Origin: Rhizobiaceae bacterium
GTDB taxonomy: Bacteria; Pseudomonadota; Alphaproteobacteria; Rhizobiales; Rhizobiaceae
DNA: 64,000 nt
Assembly (NCBI GenBank): GCA_019635695.1
Contig: JAHBYZ010000004.1
Coordinates: 111,717-175,716, forward strand
Reading direction: 5' to 3'
In this document: positions 17,148 through 26,645 of the stretch, piece after piece
How positions within the stretch are numbered: the first letter of the stretch is position 1
How the letters are laid out: the number at the start of each line of letters is the position of its first letter
Made by a program: the position numbers and the translations under genes
The notes under the pieces: generated by a model
The model's database searches: none
What the model was told of the DNA's origin: nothing
Seen by the model: only the letters and a program-made list of their open reading frames with translations

Positions 17148-19373
17148 CTACTGCCCGTCCATGAAACGCGGGAACCACGATTCATGCGCGGTCTTGAGTT
17201 CGCCGACAGCTATCGCACGCGCTCCGAAAAGCTTCAACTCATGGCCGCCAGTGCGACCGATGATCGGCGCGCGGAACCCGTTTTCGAGCGCTTCCTCGGT
17301 GATGTCGCGCAGCAGCGCTTTGTCGGAGGCGTCGACGGTGACGAGGTAGCGGCCCTGGTCCTCGCCGAACCACAGCGGGATCGGGTCGATGTTCGACGGC
17401 GGGTCCAACTCTGCGCCGATGCCGGACGCCATCGCCATTTCGGCCAGCGCCACCGCCAGCCCGCCGTCGGACACGTCGTGGCAGGCGGTCACGACGCCGG
17501 CGCGGATCAGCGCCCGTACGAAATCGCCGACGATCTTCTCCTTGGCGAGGTCGACGAGCGGCGGCGTGCCGTCGCGGCGGCCGTGGATGTCGCGCAGAAA
17601 GATCGACTGGCCGAGATGAGTGCCCCAGCCGTCGGGCGCACCGACCAGAAGGATCGCGTCGCCTTCGCGGGCAAAGCCGATGCGCGCCATCTTCGACCAG
17701 TCGTCGATGAGCCCGACGCCGCCGATGGTGGGCGTGGGCAGAATGCCGCGGCCGTTGGTTTCGTTGTAGAGCGAGACGTTGCCAGACACGATCGGGAAGC
17801 CGAGCGCACGGCAGGCGTCGCCGATGCCGGTCACGGCGCGGGCGAACTGGCCCATGATCTCGGGGCGTTCGGGATTGCCGAAATTGAGGTTGTCGGTGGC
17901 CGCCAGCGGCTCTGCGCCGGTCGCGGTCAGATTGCGCCAGCACTCCGCCACCGCCTGTTTGCCGCCTTCGTACGGGTCAGCCTCGCAATAGCGCGGCGTC
18001 ACGTCGGACGAGAAGGCAAGCGCCTTGGTCGCATGACCCTCGACGCGGACCACGCCGGCATCGCCGCCGGGCCGCTGCAGCGAGTTGCCCTGGATCAGCG
18101 TGTCGTACTGCTCGTACACCCAGCGGCGCGAGGAGAGGTCCGGCCCGCCGAGCATCTTCAGCAGCGCGTCGGCGACATCGGCCTGCGGAATATCGGATGC
18201 GGCGAGCGGGGCAGGGAGCTTCGGCTGCACCCACGGGCGGTCGTATTCGGGCGCCTTGTCGCCGAGGTCCTTGATCGGCAGGTCGGCGACCTGCTCGCCC
18301 TGATGCATGACGCGGAAGCGCAGATCGTCAGTCGTCTTGCCGACGATGGCGAAGTCGAGGCCCCATTTGACGAAGATCGCCTCGGCTTCTGCCTCCTTCT
18401 CGGGACGCAGCACCATGAGCATGCGCTCCTGGCTCTCCGACAGCATCATCTCGTAGGCGCTCATGCGCTCCTCGCGCACCGGAACCTTGTCAAGGTCGAG
18501 CAATATGCCGAGATCGCCCTTGGCGCCCATCTCGACGGCCGAGCAGGTGAGGCCCGCCGCGCCCATGTCCTGGATGGCGATGACGGCGCCGGACGCCATC
18601 AGCTCAAGGCAGGCTTCCAGCAGGCACTTTTCGGTGAAGGGGTCGCCGACCTGGACGGTCGGGCGCTTCTCCTCGATGGAATCGTCAAATTCGGCCGAGG
18701 CCATCGTCGCGCCGCCGACGCCGTCGCGGCCGGTCTTGGCGCCGAGATAGACGACCGGCAGGCCGACGCCCTTGGCTTGCGAGAGGAATATGCCGTCCGT
18801 CTTCGCGATTCCGGCCGCGAATGCATTGACGAGGATGTTGCCGTCGTAACGCGTGTCGAAATTGACCTCGCCGCCCACCGTGGGCACGCCGAAGGCGTTG
18901 CCGTAGCCGCCGACGCCGGAAACCACTCCGGAAACAAGGTGGCGGGTCTTGGGATGGTCGGGCGAGCCGAAGCGCAATGCGTTCATCGCCGCGATGGGGC
19001 GAGCGCCCATGGTGAACACGTCGCGCAGGATGCCGCCGACGCCGGTGGCCGCGCCCTGATAGGGCTCGATGTAGGACGGGTGGTTGTGGCTCTCCATCTT
19101 GAAGACGACGCAGTCGCCGTCGCCGATGTCGACCACGCCGGCATTCTCGCCCGGTCCCTGGATGACGCGCGGACCGGAGGTGGGCAGCGTGCGCAGCCAC
19201 TTCTTCGAGCTCTTGTAGGAACAGTGCTCGTTCCACATGGCCGAGAAGATGCCAAGTTCGGTGAAGGACGGCTCGCGGCCGATCAGGTCGAGGATGCGCT
19301 GGTATTCGTCGGGTTTCAGCCCGTGCGACGCGACCAGCGCGGGCGTTATGGCGACGTCGTTGCGAATGGTCAT
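17148..19373 (-). CDS. purL: Phosphoribosylformylglycinamidine synthase subunit PurL
   Basis: ATP-dependent amidation of FGAR to FGAM in purine synthesis. 741 residues, the small-type PurL that needs PurS and PurQ, both encoded upstream here. Visible: [14 protein letters not shown] near residue 40, [25 protein letters not shown] region near residue 90 (seen as [10 protein letters not shown] then GAATGVGG), [15 protein letters not shown] near 270, and [16 protein letters not shown] near 640. The ATG at 19373 begins MTIRND; upstream codons are not conserved. Two genes separate it from purQ: a lipoprotein and a membrane protein. Confidence 0.97.
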   Translation of the reverse strand: MTIRNDVAITPALVASHGLKPDEYQRILDLIGREPSFTELGIFSAMWNEHCSYKSSKKWLRTLPTSGPRVIQGPGENAGVVDIGDGDCVVFKMESHNHPSYIEPYQGAATGVGGILRDVFTMGARPIAAMNALRFGSPDHPKTRHLVSGVVSGVGGYGNAFGVPTVGGEVNFDTRYDGNILVNAFAAGIAKTDGIFLSQAKGVGLPVVYLGAKTGRDGVGGATMASAEFDDSIEEKRPTVQVGDPFTEKCLLEACLELMASGAVIAIQDMGAAGLTCSAVEMGAKGDLGILLDLDKVPVREERMSAYEMMLSESQERMLMVLRPEKEAEAEAIFVKWGLDFAIVGKTTDDLRFRVMHQGEQVADLPIKDLGDKAPEYDRPWVQPKLPAPLAASDIPQADVADALLKMLGGPDLSSRRWVYEQYDTLIQGNSLQRPGGDAGVVRVEGHATKALAFSSDVTPRYCEADPYEGGKQAVAECWRNLTATGAEPLAATDNLNFGNPERPEIMGQFARAVTGIGDACRALGFPIVSGNVSLYNETNGRGILPTPTIGGVGLIDDWSKMARIGFAREGDAILLVGAPDGWGTHLGQSIFLRDIHGRRDGTPPLVDLAKEKIVGDFVRALIRAGVVTACHDVSDGGLAVALAEMAMASGIGAELDPPSNIDPIPLWFGEDQGRYLVTVDASDKALLRDITEEALENGFRAPIIGRTGGHELKLFGARAIAVGELKTAHESWFPRFMDGQ

Positions 19374-19476
19374 GTCGGCTTTCCGGGGCAGGTTCCGGCG
19401 GGTTTTGTTCCGCTTAGCAAATGCCAAAGCGCCGCAACACCTCGCGGAGGCGGATTCGGGCGAAAAGCCACAGCTG

Positions 19477-20106
19477 TCAGCGGCGAGGCGGCGGCAGCAG
19501 GCGGTCGGCCGCGATGAGGGCGGCCGAGACGCCGAGGAACAGCGCGAGAATGGCGAGCGAAGCCATCGCTACGCCGCCCCAGCCGCTAGTTGCGGGGTTG
19601 AGGAAGGGGTAGGGGAATTCGCCCGTGGCGAAGCCGCGCGTCATGCCGACGACGAGATAGGCCAGCGGATAGGCCAACCACAGCGGCAGGTCTCGCCATG
19701 CGGTGGTGCCGTCGCGGCCGAAGACCAGCCACCAGAACAGATAGAGCGCCGGCGCGATGTAGTGCAGCGTCACGTCGGCAACCTTGAACAGCCCCTGCGG
19801 CTGCCAAAGGCGCGCCAGCACGGTGGCATAGACGATGCCGACGACGGCGATGGCGACCGCGGTCCCGGCGGCGACGGCCGGTCTGGCGAGCCAGCCGGGA
19901 AAGCCGGTCGAGCGGGCCGACAGCCGCGCAGCGTAGACCGCCACCACGAGCATGTTGGTCAGGATGGTGAAGAACGTGAAGTAAAATACCAGCGCTCCGC
20001 CGAGACTCCAGCCGGCGGCGAGAGCCGCGGGGATGGTGACGAAGAACTGGATGCCGAGGCCGGCGATCCCGACCAGCAGCCCGAGGATCGCGACGGCGCG
20101 GTTCAT
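19477..20106 (-). CDS. Pr6Pr-type integral membrane protein
   Basis: 209 residues with six hydrophobic segments, matching the Pr6Pr family of small six-helix membrane proteins. The helix-2 region [15 protein letters not shown] and the conserved [16 protein letters not shown] near residue 115 support this, as does the [13 protein letters not shown] block. No biochemical function is established for bacterial members. It sits 1 bp after the lipoprotein gene and 103 bp before purL, inside the purine string, but no purine role is implied by its sequence. Confidence 0.75.
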   Translation of the reverse strand: MNRAVAILGLLVGIAGLGIQFFVTIPAALAAGWSLGGALVFYFTFFTILTNMLVVAVYAARLSARSTGFPGWLARPAVAAGTAVAIAVVGIVYATVLARLWQPQGLFKVADVTLHYIAPALYLFWWLVFGRDGTTAWRDLPLWLAYPLAYLVVGMTRGFATGEFPYPFLNPATSGWGGVAMASLAILALFLGVSAALIAADRLLPPPRR

Positions 20107-20107
20107 C

Positions 20108-20503
20108 TCAGGCCGTGCAGGCGGTCGAACCGCGCGACCAGCGCGAAACGTCGGCGGAGATGCGCCCCGCGTCCGGACCGGCCATCAGCGGGCCGTAGGC
20201 GGCAACCTGGGCGGGGTTGCCACGCGCCTCGACGACCAGCTTGGGCAGGCCGCCGACATTGCCGCGCGGCACCGCCAAGATGCGCGGATTGCCGCTGTGC
20301 GAGGTCAGCTCGGGCGACATGGCAAGCCCCTTGAAAGCGGGGTCGCCGGCCGCGAACCAGCACTTCTGGGCGGCAACCGCGACGCGCTCCATCGTCGAAA
20401 GCGCCGAATCGTCGCCGGGGCGCGACGGGCCTTGCACCACATCGGGCGTTGCCTGACAGGCGGCCAAAAACGCCAGCGCGGCCAGCGGGGCGAGGCGTCT
20501 CAA
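20108..20503 (-). CDS. Small lipoprotein between purQ and purL
   Basis: 131 residues. A lipoprotein signal with lipobox LAAC at residue 16 ([13 protein letters not shown]) is followed by a soluble domain with two further cysteines (QKCWF and STACTA), possibly a disulfide in the periplasm. [13 protein letters not shown] is the most strand-like part. No family is recognised. It starts with TTG overlapping the purQ stop (TTGA), so it is coupled to purQ translation. The role is unknown. Confidence 0.72.
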   Translation of the reverse strand: MRRLAPLAALAFLAACQATPDVVQGPSRPGDDSALSTMERVAVAAQKCWFAAGDPAFKGLAMSPELTSHSGNPRILAVPRGNVGGLPKLVVEARGNPAQVAAYGPLMAGPDAGRISADVSRWSRGSTACTA

Positions 20504-21168
20504 GCGGCGATACCGAGCACGCTCTCGAAGAGCGGGCGGCCGTCGGCGCCGCCATGCGCGTCCTCGATAAGGTCTTCGGGATGCGGCATCAGGCCGAGCA
20601 CGTTGCCACGCGCATTCATAATGCCGGCGATGTCGTTGACCGAGCCGTTGGGATTTGTCCCTTCGGCGTAGCGGAACACGACCTGCCCGCCGTCCTCTAT
20701 GCGTTTCAGCGTGTCGGCGTCGGCAAAATAGTTGCCGTCATGGTGCGCGACCGGGCAGCGGATGACCTGTCCGGGCTGATAGCGCCGGGTGAAGGCGGTG
20801 TTGGCGTTCGCAACCTGCAGCCTGACCTCACGGCATACGAACTTCAGCGAGGCGTTGCGCATCAAAGCGCCCGGTAGCAGCCCGGCCTCCAGCAGGATCT
20901 GGAAGCCGTTGCACACGCCGATGACCATGACGCCCTTCTGCGCCTTCTCGGCCACCGCGCGCATGACAGGCATGCGCGCCGCGATCGCGCCGCAGCGCAG
21001 ATAGTCGCCGTAGGAGAAGCCGCCGGGCACGACGATGAGGTCGACATCGGGGATCTCGGTGTCGGTCTGCCAGACGGTGTCGGGCGCTTGGCCCGAAATC
21101 TTCGTCAGCGCCGCGATCATGTCGCGGTCGCGGTTGAGGCCGGGAAGCAGGACGACGGCGGATTTCAT
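20500..21168 (-). CDS. purQ: Phosphoribosylformylglycinamidine synthase subunit PurQ
   Basis: Class I glutamine amidotransferase that supplies ammonia to PurL. 222 residues. The nucleophile is in GVCNGFQIL near residue 86, and the catalytic HPE is in [11 protein letters not shown] near residue 196. [13 protein letters not shown] near residue 48 is family-specific. It begins 15 bp after purS. Coupled downstream to the lipoprotein gene through TTGA. Confidence 0.97.
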   Translation of the reverse strand: MKSAVVLLPGLNRDRDMIAALTKISGQAPDTVWQTDTEIPDVDLIVVPGGFSYGDYLRCGAIAARMPVMRAVAEKAQKGVMVIGVCNGFQILLEAGLLPGALMRNASLKFVCREVRLQVANANTAFTRRYQPGQVIRCPVAHHDGNYFADADTLKRIEDGGQVVFRYAEGTNPNGSVNDIAGIMNARGNVLGLMPHPEDLIEDAHGGADGRPLFESVLGIAA

Positions 21169-21183
21169 CGAAGACCTCCGCCG

Positions 21184-21423
21184 CTAGCTGACCGAGACCG
21201 AATAATTCTCGATCACCGTATTGGCCAACAGCTTCTCGCACATGGCCTTGAGCGCTTCCTCCGCGCCGGCCTTGTCGGAGCCGTCGAGTTCGACGTCGAA
21301 CACCTTGCCCTGCCGCACCGAGCCGACCCCGGCGAAGCCGAGCGTCTTCAGCGCGCCCTCGATCGCCTTGCCCTGCGGGTCGAGAACGCCAGTCTTGAGC
21401 GTGACCGTCACACGCGCCTTCAT
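21184..21423 (-). CDS. purS: Phosphoribosylformylglycinamidine synthase subunit PurS
   Basis: 79-residue structural subunit that bridges PurL and PurQ. VTLKTGVLDPQGKAIEGAL, then GSVRQGKVFDVEL and LLANTVIENYSV are diagnostic. ATG at 21423 is the family start; the longer upstream frame is the glycine-rich tail region of purC in another frame. It starts 16 bp after purC. Confidence 0.96.
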   Translation of the reverse strand: MKARVTVTLKTGVLDPQGKAIEGALKTLGFAGVGSVRQGKVFDVELDGSDKAGAEEALKAMCEKLLANTVIENYSVSVS

Positions 21424-21439
21424 CACGTCTCCGCTCCGC

Positions 21440-22285
21440 TCAGTGAACGCTGCCGCCGCGGCCACCGCCGCGGCCGCCGGAACCGCCGCTGCCCGATCCG
21501 CCACGGTCGGAACCGGAACCGCCCGAGACGAGCACCGGGCCGGTCGGGCGCGGCGGCTCGTTCTCGTTCATGATGCCGAGACGGCGCGCGACCTCCTGAT
21601 AGGCCTCCACCAGTCCGCCCATGTCGCGGCGGAAGCGGTCCTTGTCGAGCTTGTCCTGGGTGTTGACATCCCACAGCCGGCAGGAATCCGGCGAGATCTC
21701 GTCGGCGACGACGATCCGCATCATCTCGCCTTCCCACAGGCGGCCGCACTCGATCTTGAAGTCGACGAGCTGGATGCCGACGCCGAGAAACAGGCCGGAC
21801 AGGAAGTCGTTGACACGGATGGCGAGCGCCATGATGTCGTCGATTTCCTGCGGCGCGGCCCAGCCGAAGGCGGTGATGTGCTCTTCCGACACCATCGGGT
21901 CGTCGAGCGCGTCGGCCTTGTAGTAGAATTCGATGATCGAGCGCGGCAGCACCGTGCCTTCCTCCAGCCCCAGGCGCTTGGCCAGCGAGCCGGCGGCGAC
22001 GTTGCGCACCACCACCTCAAGCGGGATGATCTCGACTTCCTTGATCAGCTGCTCGCGCATGTTGAGCCGCTTGATGAAGTGGGTCGGGATGCCCATCCGG
22101 TTCAGATGGGTGAAGATGTGCTCGGAGATGCGGTTGTTGAGCACGCCCTTGCCGTCGATGACGTCGTGCTTCTTCTTGTTGAACGCGGTCGCATCGTCCT
22201 TGAAGAACTGGATCAGCGTGCCGGGCTCCGGTCCCTCGTACAGGATCTTGGCCTTGCCTTCATAGATGCGGCGCCTGCGGTTCAT
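21440..22285 (-). CDS. purC: SAICAR synthetase with glycine-rich C-terminal tail
   Basis: Ligates aspartate to CAIR in purine synthesis. 281 residues. [19 protein letters not shown] at the N-terminus, [15 protein letters not shown] near residue 96 and [11 protein letters not shown] near residue 173 identify it. The normal domain ends near residue 252. The last roughly 28 residues are Gly/Ser/Arg repeats ([14 protein letters not shown]), a tail I do not know from standard PurC. First gene of the purS-purQ-purL string; its 232-bp upstream gap is shared with the divergent DUF1476 gene. Confidence 0.95.
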   Translation of the reverse strand: MNRRRRIYEGKAKILYEGPEPGTLIQFFKDDATAFNKKKHDVIDGKGVLNNRISEHIFTHLNRMGIPTHFIKRLNMREQLIKEVEIIPLEVVVRNVAAGSLAKRLGLEEGTVLPRSIIEFYYKADALDDPMVSEEHITAFGWAAPQEIDDIMALAIRVNDFLSGLFLGVGIQLVDFKIECGRLWEGEMMRIVVADEISPDSCRLWDVNTQDKLDKDRFRRDMGGLVEAYQEVARRLGIMNENEPPRPTGPVLVSGGSGSDRGGSGSGGSGGRGGGRGGSVH

Positions 22286-22517
22286 GTCACACTCCGGCCT
22301 GGCGGCGCAAAGCCGCTAAAACGCGGCGATTCACCGGCTCGTCAAAGCCGGTTCCTAGCCCAACGGCCCGGGCCGCTCAATGCAAATCGGGGCGCGCGCC
22401 AACTTCGTCAACCGCTTAGCGCGCTGCGCCACGGCGGCATATTGACCGCGAGGGGGCCTTCTGGTTTGTGCGCGATCGACCCATATTGGCCACACGGATT
22501 CACCGCGGAGACCGCAC

Positions 22518-22838
22518 ATGACCAGCATGAAGGACCGGCAGGACGGCTTCGAGAAGAAGTTCGCCCATGACGAGGAGACGCGTTTCAAGGCCACCGCGCG
22601 GCGCAACAAGCTGCTGGGCCTGTGGGCGGCTGGCCTGATGGGCAAGTCCGGCGATGCCGCGGAGGCCTATGCCAAGGACGTCGTGAAGGCCGATTTCGCC
22701 GAGGTCGGCGACGAGGACGTGTTCCGCAAGGTGCGCAGCGACTTCGACTCCGCCGGCGTGACACAGTCCGACCACCAGATCCGCCGTCAGATGGAAGATC
22801 TGATGGTGCAGGCGGTCGAGCAGATCAAGAACGCCTGA
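22518..22838 (+). CDS. DUF1476 protein, F1-ATPase zeta-subunit type
   Basis: 106 residues. The N-terminal MKDRQDGFEKKFAHDEE is the inhibitory helix of the alphaproteobacterial zeta subunit, which blocks ATP hydrolysis by F1FO-ATP synthase (known from Paracoccus). LGLWAAGLMG near residue 32 and the four-helix remainder (DHQIRRQMEDLMVQAVEQI) fit. Whether the inhibitory role is conserved in rhizobia varies between species in the literature as I recall it. CGGAG lies 7 bp before ATG 22518; ATG 22527 is an alternative. Confidence 0.9.
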   Translation: MTSMKDRQDGFEKKFAHDEETRFKATARRNKLLGLWAAGLMGKSGDAAEAYAKDVVKADFAEVGDEDVFRKVRSDFDSAGVTQSDHQIRRQMEDLMVQAVEQIKNA

Positions 22839-22886
22839 TAGCGACTGCCGGCGGTCTTCGCCTAAAGGCAGGCACGGGGGGGTGGC

Positions 22887-23651
22887 ATGACGCTGAGAAG
22901 CCGCTTTGAAGCGGGTGAGACCACCTACACCGCGTGGTCGAGCCTGCCGGAGCCGATGGCGATCGAGGTGCTGGCCGGCACGGCGTTCGATTCGGTCACG
23001 CTCGACATGCAGCACGGCGCGCACACCGAGGACAGCGTGATGCGCTGCCTGCCGCCGGTGATCGCGCGAGGCAAAGCGGCGATCGTGCGCATCCCGGTCG
23101 GGCGTTTCGACGCGGCGAGCCGGGCGCTCGACTTCGGCGCGGACGCCGTCATCGCGCCAATGATCAATTCGGCCGACGATGCCCGCAACTTTGCCGCCTA
23201 CATGAAATATCCGCCGCTCGGCGAGCGTTCATGGGGACCGACCATCGCGCTGTCGCGCCGTGGCGTGACCGGCCCATCAGTTCTTTCCGAGGACAACCGC
23301 CGCACCATGGCGCTGGCCATGATCGAGACGCGCCAGGCCTATGAGGCGCTGGACGATATTCTCGCCGTCGAGGGCATAGACGGCATCTTCGTCGGCCCTT
23401 CGGACCTTTCGTTGACATGGTCGAACGGCGCGCGGGTCGCTCCGGACTCGCCGGAGATCGTGCCGGCAGTCGAACGCATCGCCGCCGCCTGCAAGGCCGC
23501 CGGCAAGATTTGCGGCATCTACCTAGTCGACGTGTCGGCAGCCGGCCGGCTGGTCAAGACCGGCTACAGGCTGTTCGCCATCGGCGCCGAGGTGCGGCTG
23601 ATCAACGCCGGTGCGGACCAGCTGATCGGCGCCGCGAAGGCGTCTCTCTAG
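22887..23651 (+). CDS. HpcH/HpaI family class II aldolase
   Basis: 254 residues, a metal-dependent pyruvate (or related 2-oxoacid) aldolase with a TIM-barrel fold. Visible: the substrate-binding LDMQHGAHT near residue 40, the metal glutamate in AMIETRQAYE near residue 147, and IFVGPSDLSL near residue 172 with the metal aspartate. VDVSAAGRLVKTGYRLFAIG closes the barrel. The natural substrate is unknown, and no pathway neighbours are present. It starts 48 bp after the zeta-like gene. Confidence 0.88.
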   Translation: MTLRSRFEAGETTYTAWSSLPEPMAIEVLAGTAFDSVTLDMQHGAHTEDSVMRCLPPVIARGKAAIVRIPVGRFDAASRALDFGADAVIAPMINSADDARNFAAYMKYPPLGERSWGPTIALSRRGVTGPSVLSEDNRRTMALAMIETRQAYEALDDILAVEGIDGIFVGPSDLSLTWSNGARVAPDSPEIVPAVERIAAACKAAGKICGIYLVDVSAAGRLVKTGYRLFAIGAEVRLINAGADQLIGAAKASL

Positions 23652-24199
23652 GACAGCTTGCGCAGGAACTGGGCGAAGGCCATCGAGCCTTCCGGCCACG
23701 GGCCGTAGCCCGATTCCGCGTCGATGTGGCCGGCTTCGCCGGCATCGAGCAGCAATGCGCCCCAGCCGCTGGCGAGGCCTTCGGCCGTTTCATATGAACA
23801 TGCCGGGTCGTTGCGGCTGGCCACCAGCATCGCCGGGAACGGCAGGCGCGAGCGGATCTGCGTCGGCCATCCATGCGGCGACGACATCGGGGCCTCCTCG
23901 CTCCCGAGGTCATAAGGCGCGGCGAAGAAAGCGCCGGCCACGCGCTGCATGATGTGCGGTACAGCGGCGATGGCGGCGAAGATGCCGTGGCCGTGGCCGA
24001 CCATGACGATCGGCAGCGTCGAACCTTTGACGGCGTCCGTCACCGCGTCGATCCACGCGCCGCGCTCCGGCGCGTGATGTACGTGCGGCACGACAATGCG
24101 GCCGGTGGACAGCTTCTGCTGCCAGCGGCTCTGCCAGTGATCATGCGGCGGCTGGCTGCCGTCGGGCAGGAACAGGATATCAGCGTCTCTGACTTTCAT
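23648..24199 (-). CDS. RBBP9/YdeN-like alpha/beta hydrolase lacking the nucleophile serine
   Basis: 183 residues. It has the family N-terminus (ILFLPDG, DHWQSRWQQKL) and the acid and histidine regions VASRNDPACSYE and DAGEAGHIDAESG with GYGPWPEG. At the nucleophile elbow, where relatives have GHSLG, this protein reads VGHGHGIF, so glycine replaces the catalytic serine. It is therefore probably inactive as a serine hydrolase or a binding protein; a sequencing error is possible because the coding DNA GGCCACGGCCACGGC is a short repeat. CTAG is shared with the convergent aldolase stop. Confidence 0.82.
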   Translation of the reverse strand: MKVRDADILFLPDGSQPPHDHWQSRWQQKLSTGRIVVPHVHHAPERGAWIDAVTDAVKGSTLPIVMVGHGHGIFAAIAAVPHIMQRVAGAFFAAPYDLGSEEAPMSSPHGWPTQIRSRLPFPAMLVASRNDPACSYETAEGLASGWGALLLDAGEAGHIDAESGYGPWPEGSMAFAQFLRKLS

Positions 24200-24342
24200 G
24201 TCGCGCGATGTAGCGTTCACCGATTGCCGCGGCAAGGTGGGCCCGACGGTCACAATTGATGAACAGGCTGTCGCGTCGCGCGCATATTGCGTTGACAGTC
24301 GCGAACGACGATCTTGCAGGAAGACAGAAGCGGAGAGCCGCG

Positions 24343-25236
24343 ATGGGCCTCAACAGGCGTGAGTTTGCTGGTGCGGCGGGCGCCGCCCTGATTGCCGGCG
24401 GTGCAAGGGCCGCCGAGACGGAGACGACGATGGACAACCTTCCTTTTGCAGCGCAGACGCCGGTCAGCATTGCGCGCGTCGGGCTGCGGGCCCGCGACGC
24501 CGACAAGGTCGCGGACTACTACAAGGCCGTGCTCGGGCTGGTCGAGACCGGGCGCAGCGGCAGCACGATCCGGCTTTCGGCCGGCGGGCGCGAACTGCTG
24601 GAGATCGAGGGGTCGGCGGCGCTGAAGGCGGATAACCCGCGCTCGGCCGGGCTCTACCATACAGCTTTCCTGCTGCCCTCGCGTCTCGACCTTGCGCGCT
24701 GGGTGCAGCACGCGATCGACACCCGCATCCCTGTCGACGGGGCTTCGGACCATCACGTTTCCGAGGCGATCTACCTGCACGATCCCGAAGGCAACGGCGT
24801 CGAGATCTACGCCGACCGCGACCGGACCAACTGGTCCTATCCGAACGGCTCGCTGAAGATGGGCACCGAGGCGCTGAACTTCGGCAGCCTGATGCAGGAG
24901 GTGAAGCCGGGCGACGCAGGCTGGAAGGGGTCACGCGACGGCACCGTCGTCGGCCACGTACACCTGCGCGTCGGCGACACCGGCGCGGCCGAGCAGTTCT
25001 GGAATGGCGACATGGATTTCGACACGGTGGTGAAGTACGGGCCGCAGGCGGTGTTCCTGTCGACCGGCGGCTACCACCACCACATCGGCGCCAATTCCTG
25101 GCAGAGCGCCGGGGCGGGGCCGCGTGCGGTGGATACCTCCGGCCTGTCCTTCGTGGAACTGGCCGCGAAGGGACCGGTCACGTCCCGCGAGGACATCGAC
25201 CCATGGGGCAACGTCATCAGGACGGTGGGTGCCTGA
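24343..25236 (+). CDS. Two-domain VOC (glyoxalase/extradiol dioxygenase) protein with Tat-like leader
   Basis: 297 residues. The N-terminus NRREFAGAAGAALIAGGARA is a twin-arginine-type leader. Two vicinal-oxygen-chelate domains follow: residues about 45-155 (IARVGLRARDADKVADYYK to HDPEGNGVEIYADRD) and about 200-290 (VVGHVHLRVGDTGAAEQFW to FLSTGGYHHHIGANSW), the layout of CatE-like proteins. Metal ligands plausible are H in GHVHLRV, H in GYHHHIG and E in SFVELAA. The ATG at 24343 has GGAGAG upstream; an internal ATG at MDNLPF would remove the leader. Cytoplasmic relatives normally lack a leader. Confidence 0.82.
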   Translation: MGLNRREFAGAAGAALIAGGARAAETETTMDNLPFAAQTPVSIARVGLRARDADKVADYYKAVLGLVETGRSGSTIRLSAGGRELLEIEGSAALKADNPRSAGLYHTAFLLPSRLDLARWVQHAIDTRIPVDGASDHHVSEAIYLHDPEGNGVEIYADRDRTNWSYPNGSLKMGTEALNFGSLMQEVKPGDAGWKGSRDGTVVGHVHLRVGDTGAAEQFWNGDMDFDTVVKYGPQAVFLSTGGYHHHIGANSWQSAGAGPRAVDTSGLSFVELAAKGPVTSREDIDPWGNVIRTVGA

Positions 25237-25261
25237 CGATCAGGCACAGCCGCAGAACTGG

Positions 25262-25287
25262 AAAGGGCGCCGCAAGGCGCCCTTTTT
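25262..25287. terminator. Bidirectional Rho-independent terminator between VOC gene and purB
   Basis: AAAGGGCGCC (25262-25271), loop GCAA, GGCGCCCTTT (25276-25285) with two further Ts. It follows the VOC gene by 25 bp and abuts the purB stop, so on the minus strand it could also end purB. Confidence 0.85.
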
Positions 25288-26594
25288 CATGCCTGGCCGA
25301 ACACCCGCGCAAAGATCGTGTCGACATGCTTGGTGTGGTAGCCCAGGTCGAATTTTTCGCGGATCTCGGCCTCGGGCAAGGCGGCGCGCACGTCCTTGTC
25401 GGCCAGCAGTTCCTCGAGGAAATCCTTGCCCTGCTCCCACACCTTCATGGCGTTGCGCTGGACCAGCCGGTAGGCGTCCTCGCGCGACACGCCCGCCTGG
25501 GTGAGCGCCAGAAGCACCCGCTGCGAGTGGATGAGGCCGCGGAACTTGTTCATATTCTTCAGCATGTTGTCCGGATAGACCAACAGCTTTTCCACAACCC
25601 CGGTGAGCCGCGCCAGCGCGAAGTCGAGAGTGACGGTGGCATCCGGCCCGATCATGCGCTCGACCGAAGAATGCGAGATATCGCGCTCGTGCCAGAGCGC
25701 GACATTCTCCATCGCCGGCATGGCGAAGCTGCGCACCATGCGCGCGAGGCCGGTCAGGTTTTCGGTAAGAACCGGATTACGCTTGTGGGGCATCGCGGAC
25801 GAGCCCTTCTGGCCCGGCGAGAAATATTCCTCGGCCTCCAGTACCTCGGTGCGCTGCAGATGGCGAATCTCGGTCGCCAGGCGCTCGACCGAGGAGGCGA
25901 TCACCCCGAGCGTGGCGAAGAACATCGCATGGCGGTCGCGCGGGATCACCTGCGTGGAAACCGGCTCGACGGCCAGCCCGAGCTTCTCGGCGACATGCTC
26001 TTCCACGCGCGGGTCGATGTTGGCGAACGTGCCGACCGCGCCGGAAATGGCGCACACCGCTATCTCCTTGCGCGCCGCGACCAGACGCTCGCGGCAGCGC
26101 GAGAACTCGGCGTAAGCCAGCGCCAGCTTGACGCCGAAGGTGGTCGGCTCGGCATGGATGCCGTGGCTGCGGCCGATGGTGACGGTGTCCTTGTGCTCGA
26201 AGGCGCGCTTCTTCAGCGCCGCCAGAAGCGCGTCGAGATCGGCAAGCAGGATGTCGGCCGCGCGGCTGAGCTGAACGGACAGGCAGGTGTCCAGCACGTC
26301 CGATGATGTCATCCCCTGATGGATGAAGCGCGAATCGGGGCCGACGAACTCGGCGAGATGCGTCAGGAATGCGATGACGTCGTGCTTGGTCTCGCGCTCG
26401 ATCTCGTCGATGCGGGCTACATCGAACACCGCCTTGCCGCCCTTTTCCCAGATCGTACGGGCCGCTTCCTTCGGGATTACGCCGATCTCGGCCAGCGCGT
26501 CGCAGGCATGCGCCTCGATCTCGAACCAGATGCGGAAACGGGTCTCGGGCGACCAGATGGCGACCATCTCGGGCCGCGAATAGCGCGGTATCAT
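25287..26594 (-). CDS. purB: Adenylosuccinate lyase
   Basis: Two elimination steps in purine synthesis: SAICAR to AICAR and adenylosuccinate to AMP, releasing fumarate. 435 residues. The fumarase-superfamily signature SSAMPHKRNPVLTENL lies near residue 265; FIHQGMTSSDVLDT near residue 93 and GRSHGIHAEPTTFG near residue 143 hold the acid-base histidines. It is apart from the purC-L string but on the same strand, as often in Rhizobiales. ATG at 26594. Confidence 0.97.
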   Translation of the reverse strand: MIPRYSRPEMVAIWSPETRFRIWFEIEAHACDALAEIGVIPKEAARTIWEKGGKAVFDVARIDEIERETKHDVIAFLTHLAEFVGPDSRFIHQGMTSSDVLDTCLSVQLSRAADILLADLDALLAALKKRAFEHKDTVTIGRSHGIHAEPTTFGVKLALAYAEFSRCRERLVAARKEIAVCAISGAVGTFANIDPRVEEHVAEKLGLAVEPVSTQVIPRDRHAMFFATLGVIASSVERLATEIRHLQRTEVLEAEEYFSPGQKGSSAMPHKRNPVLTENLTGLARMVRSFAMPAMENVALWHERDISHSSVERMIGPDATVTLDFALARLTGVVEKLLVYPDNMLKNMNKFRGLIHSQRVLLALTQAGVSREDAYRLVQRNAMKVWEQGKDFLEELLADKDVRAALPEAEIREKFDLGYHTKHVDTIFARVFGQA

Positions 26595-26645
26595 CGGCAG
26601 TTCCTCGGGAGTTACGCGGCCTCCTAACAGGTTAGGCCGGCAGGC

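Noticed and set aside
17061..19517. 818-residue plus-strand frame opposite purL
   Set aside because: Opposite strand of purL with no recognisable domain; the histidine- and arginine-rich sequence is typical of a shadow frame.
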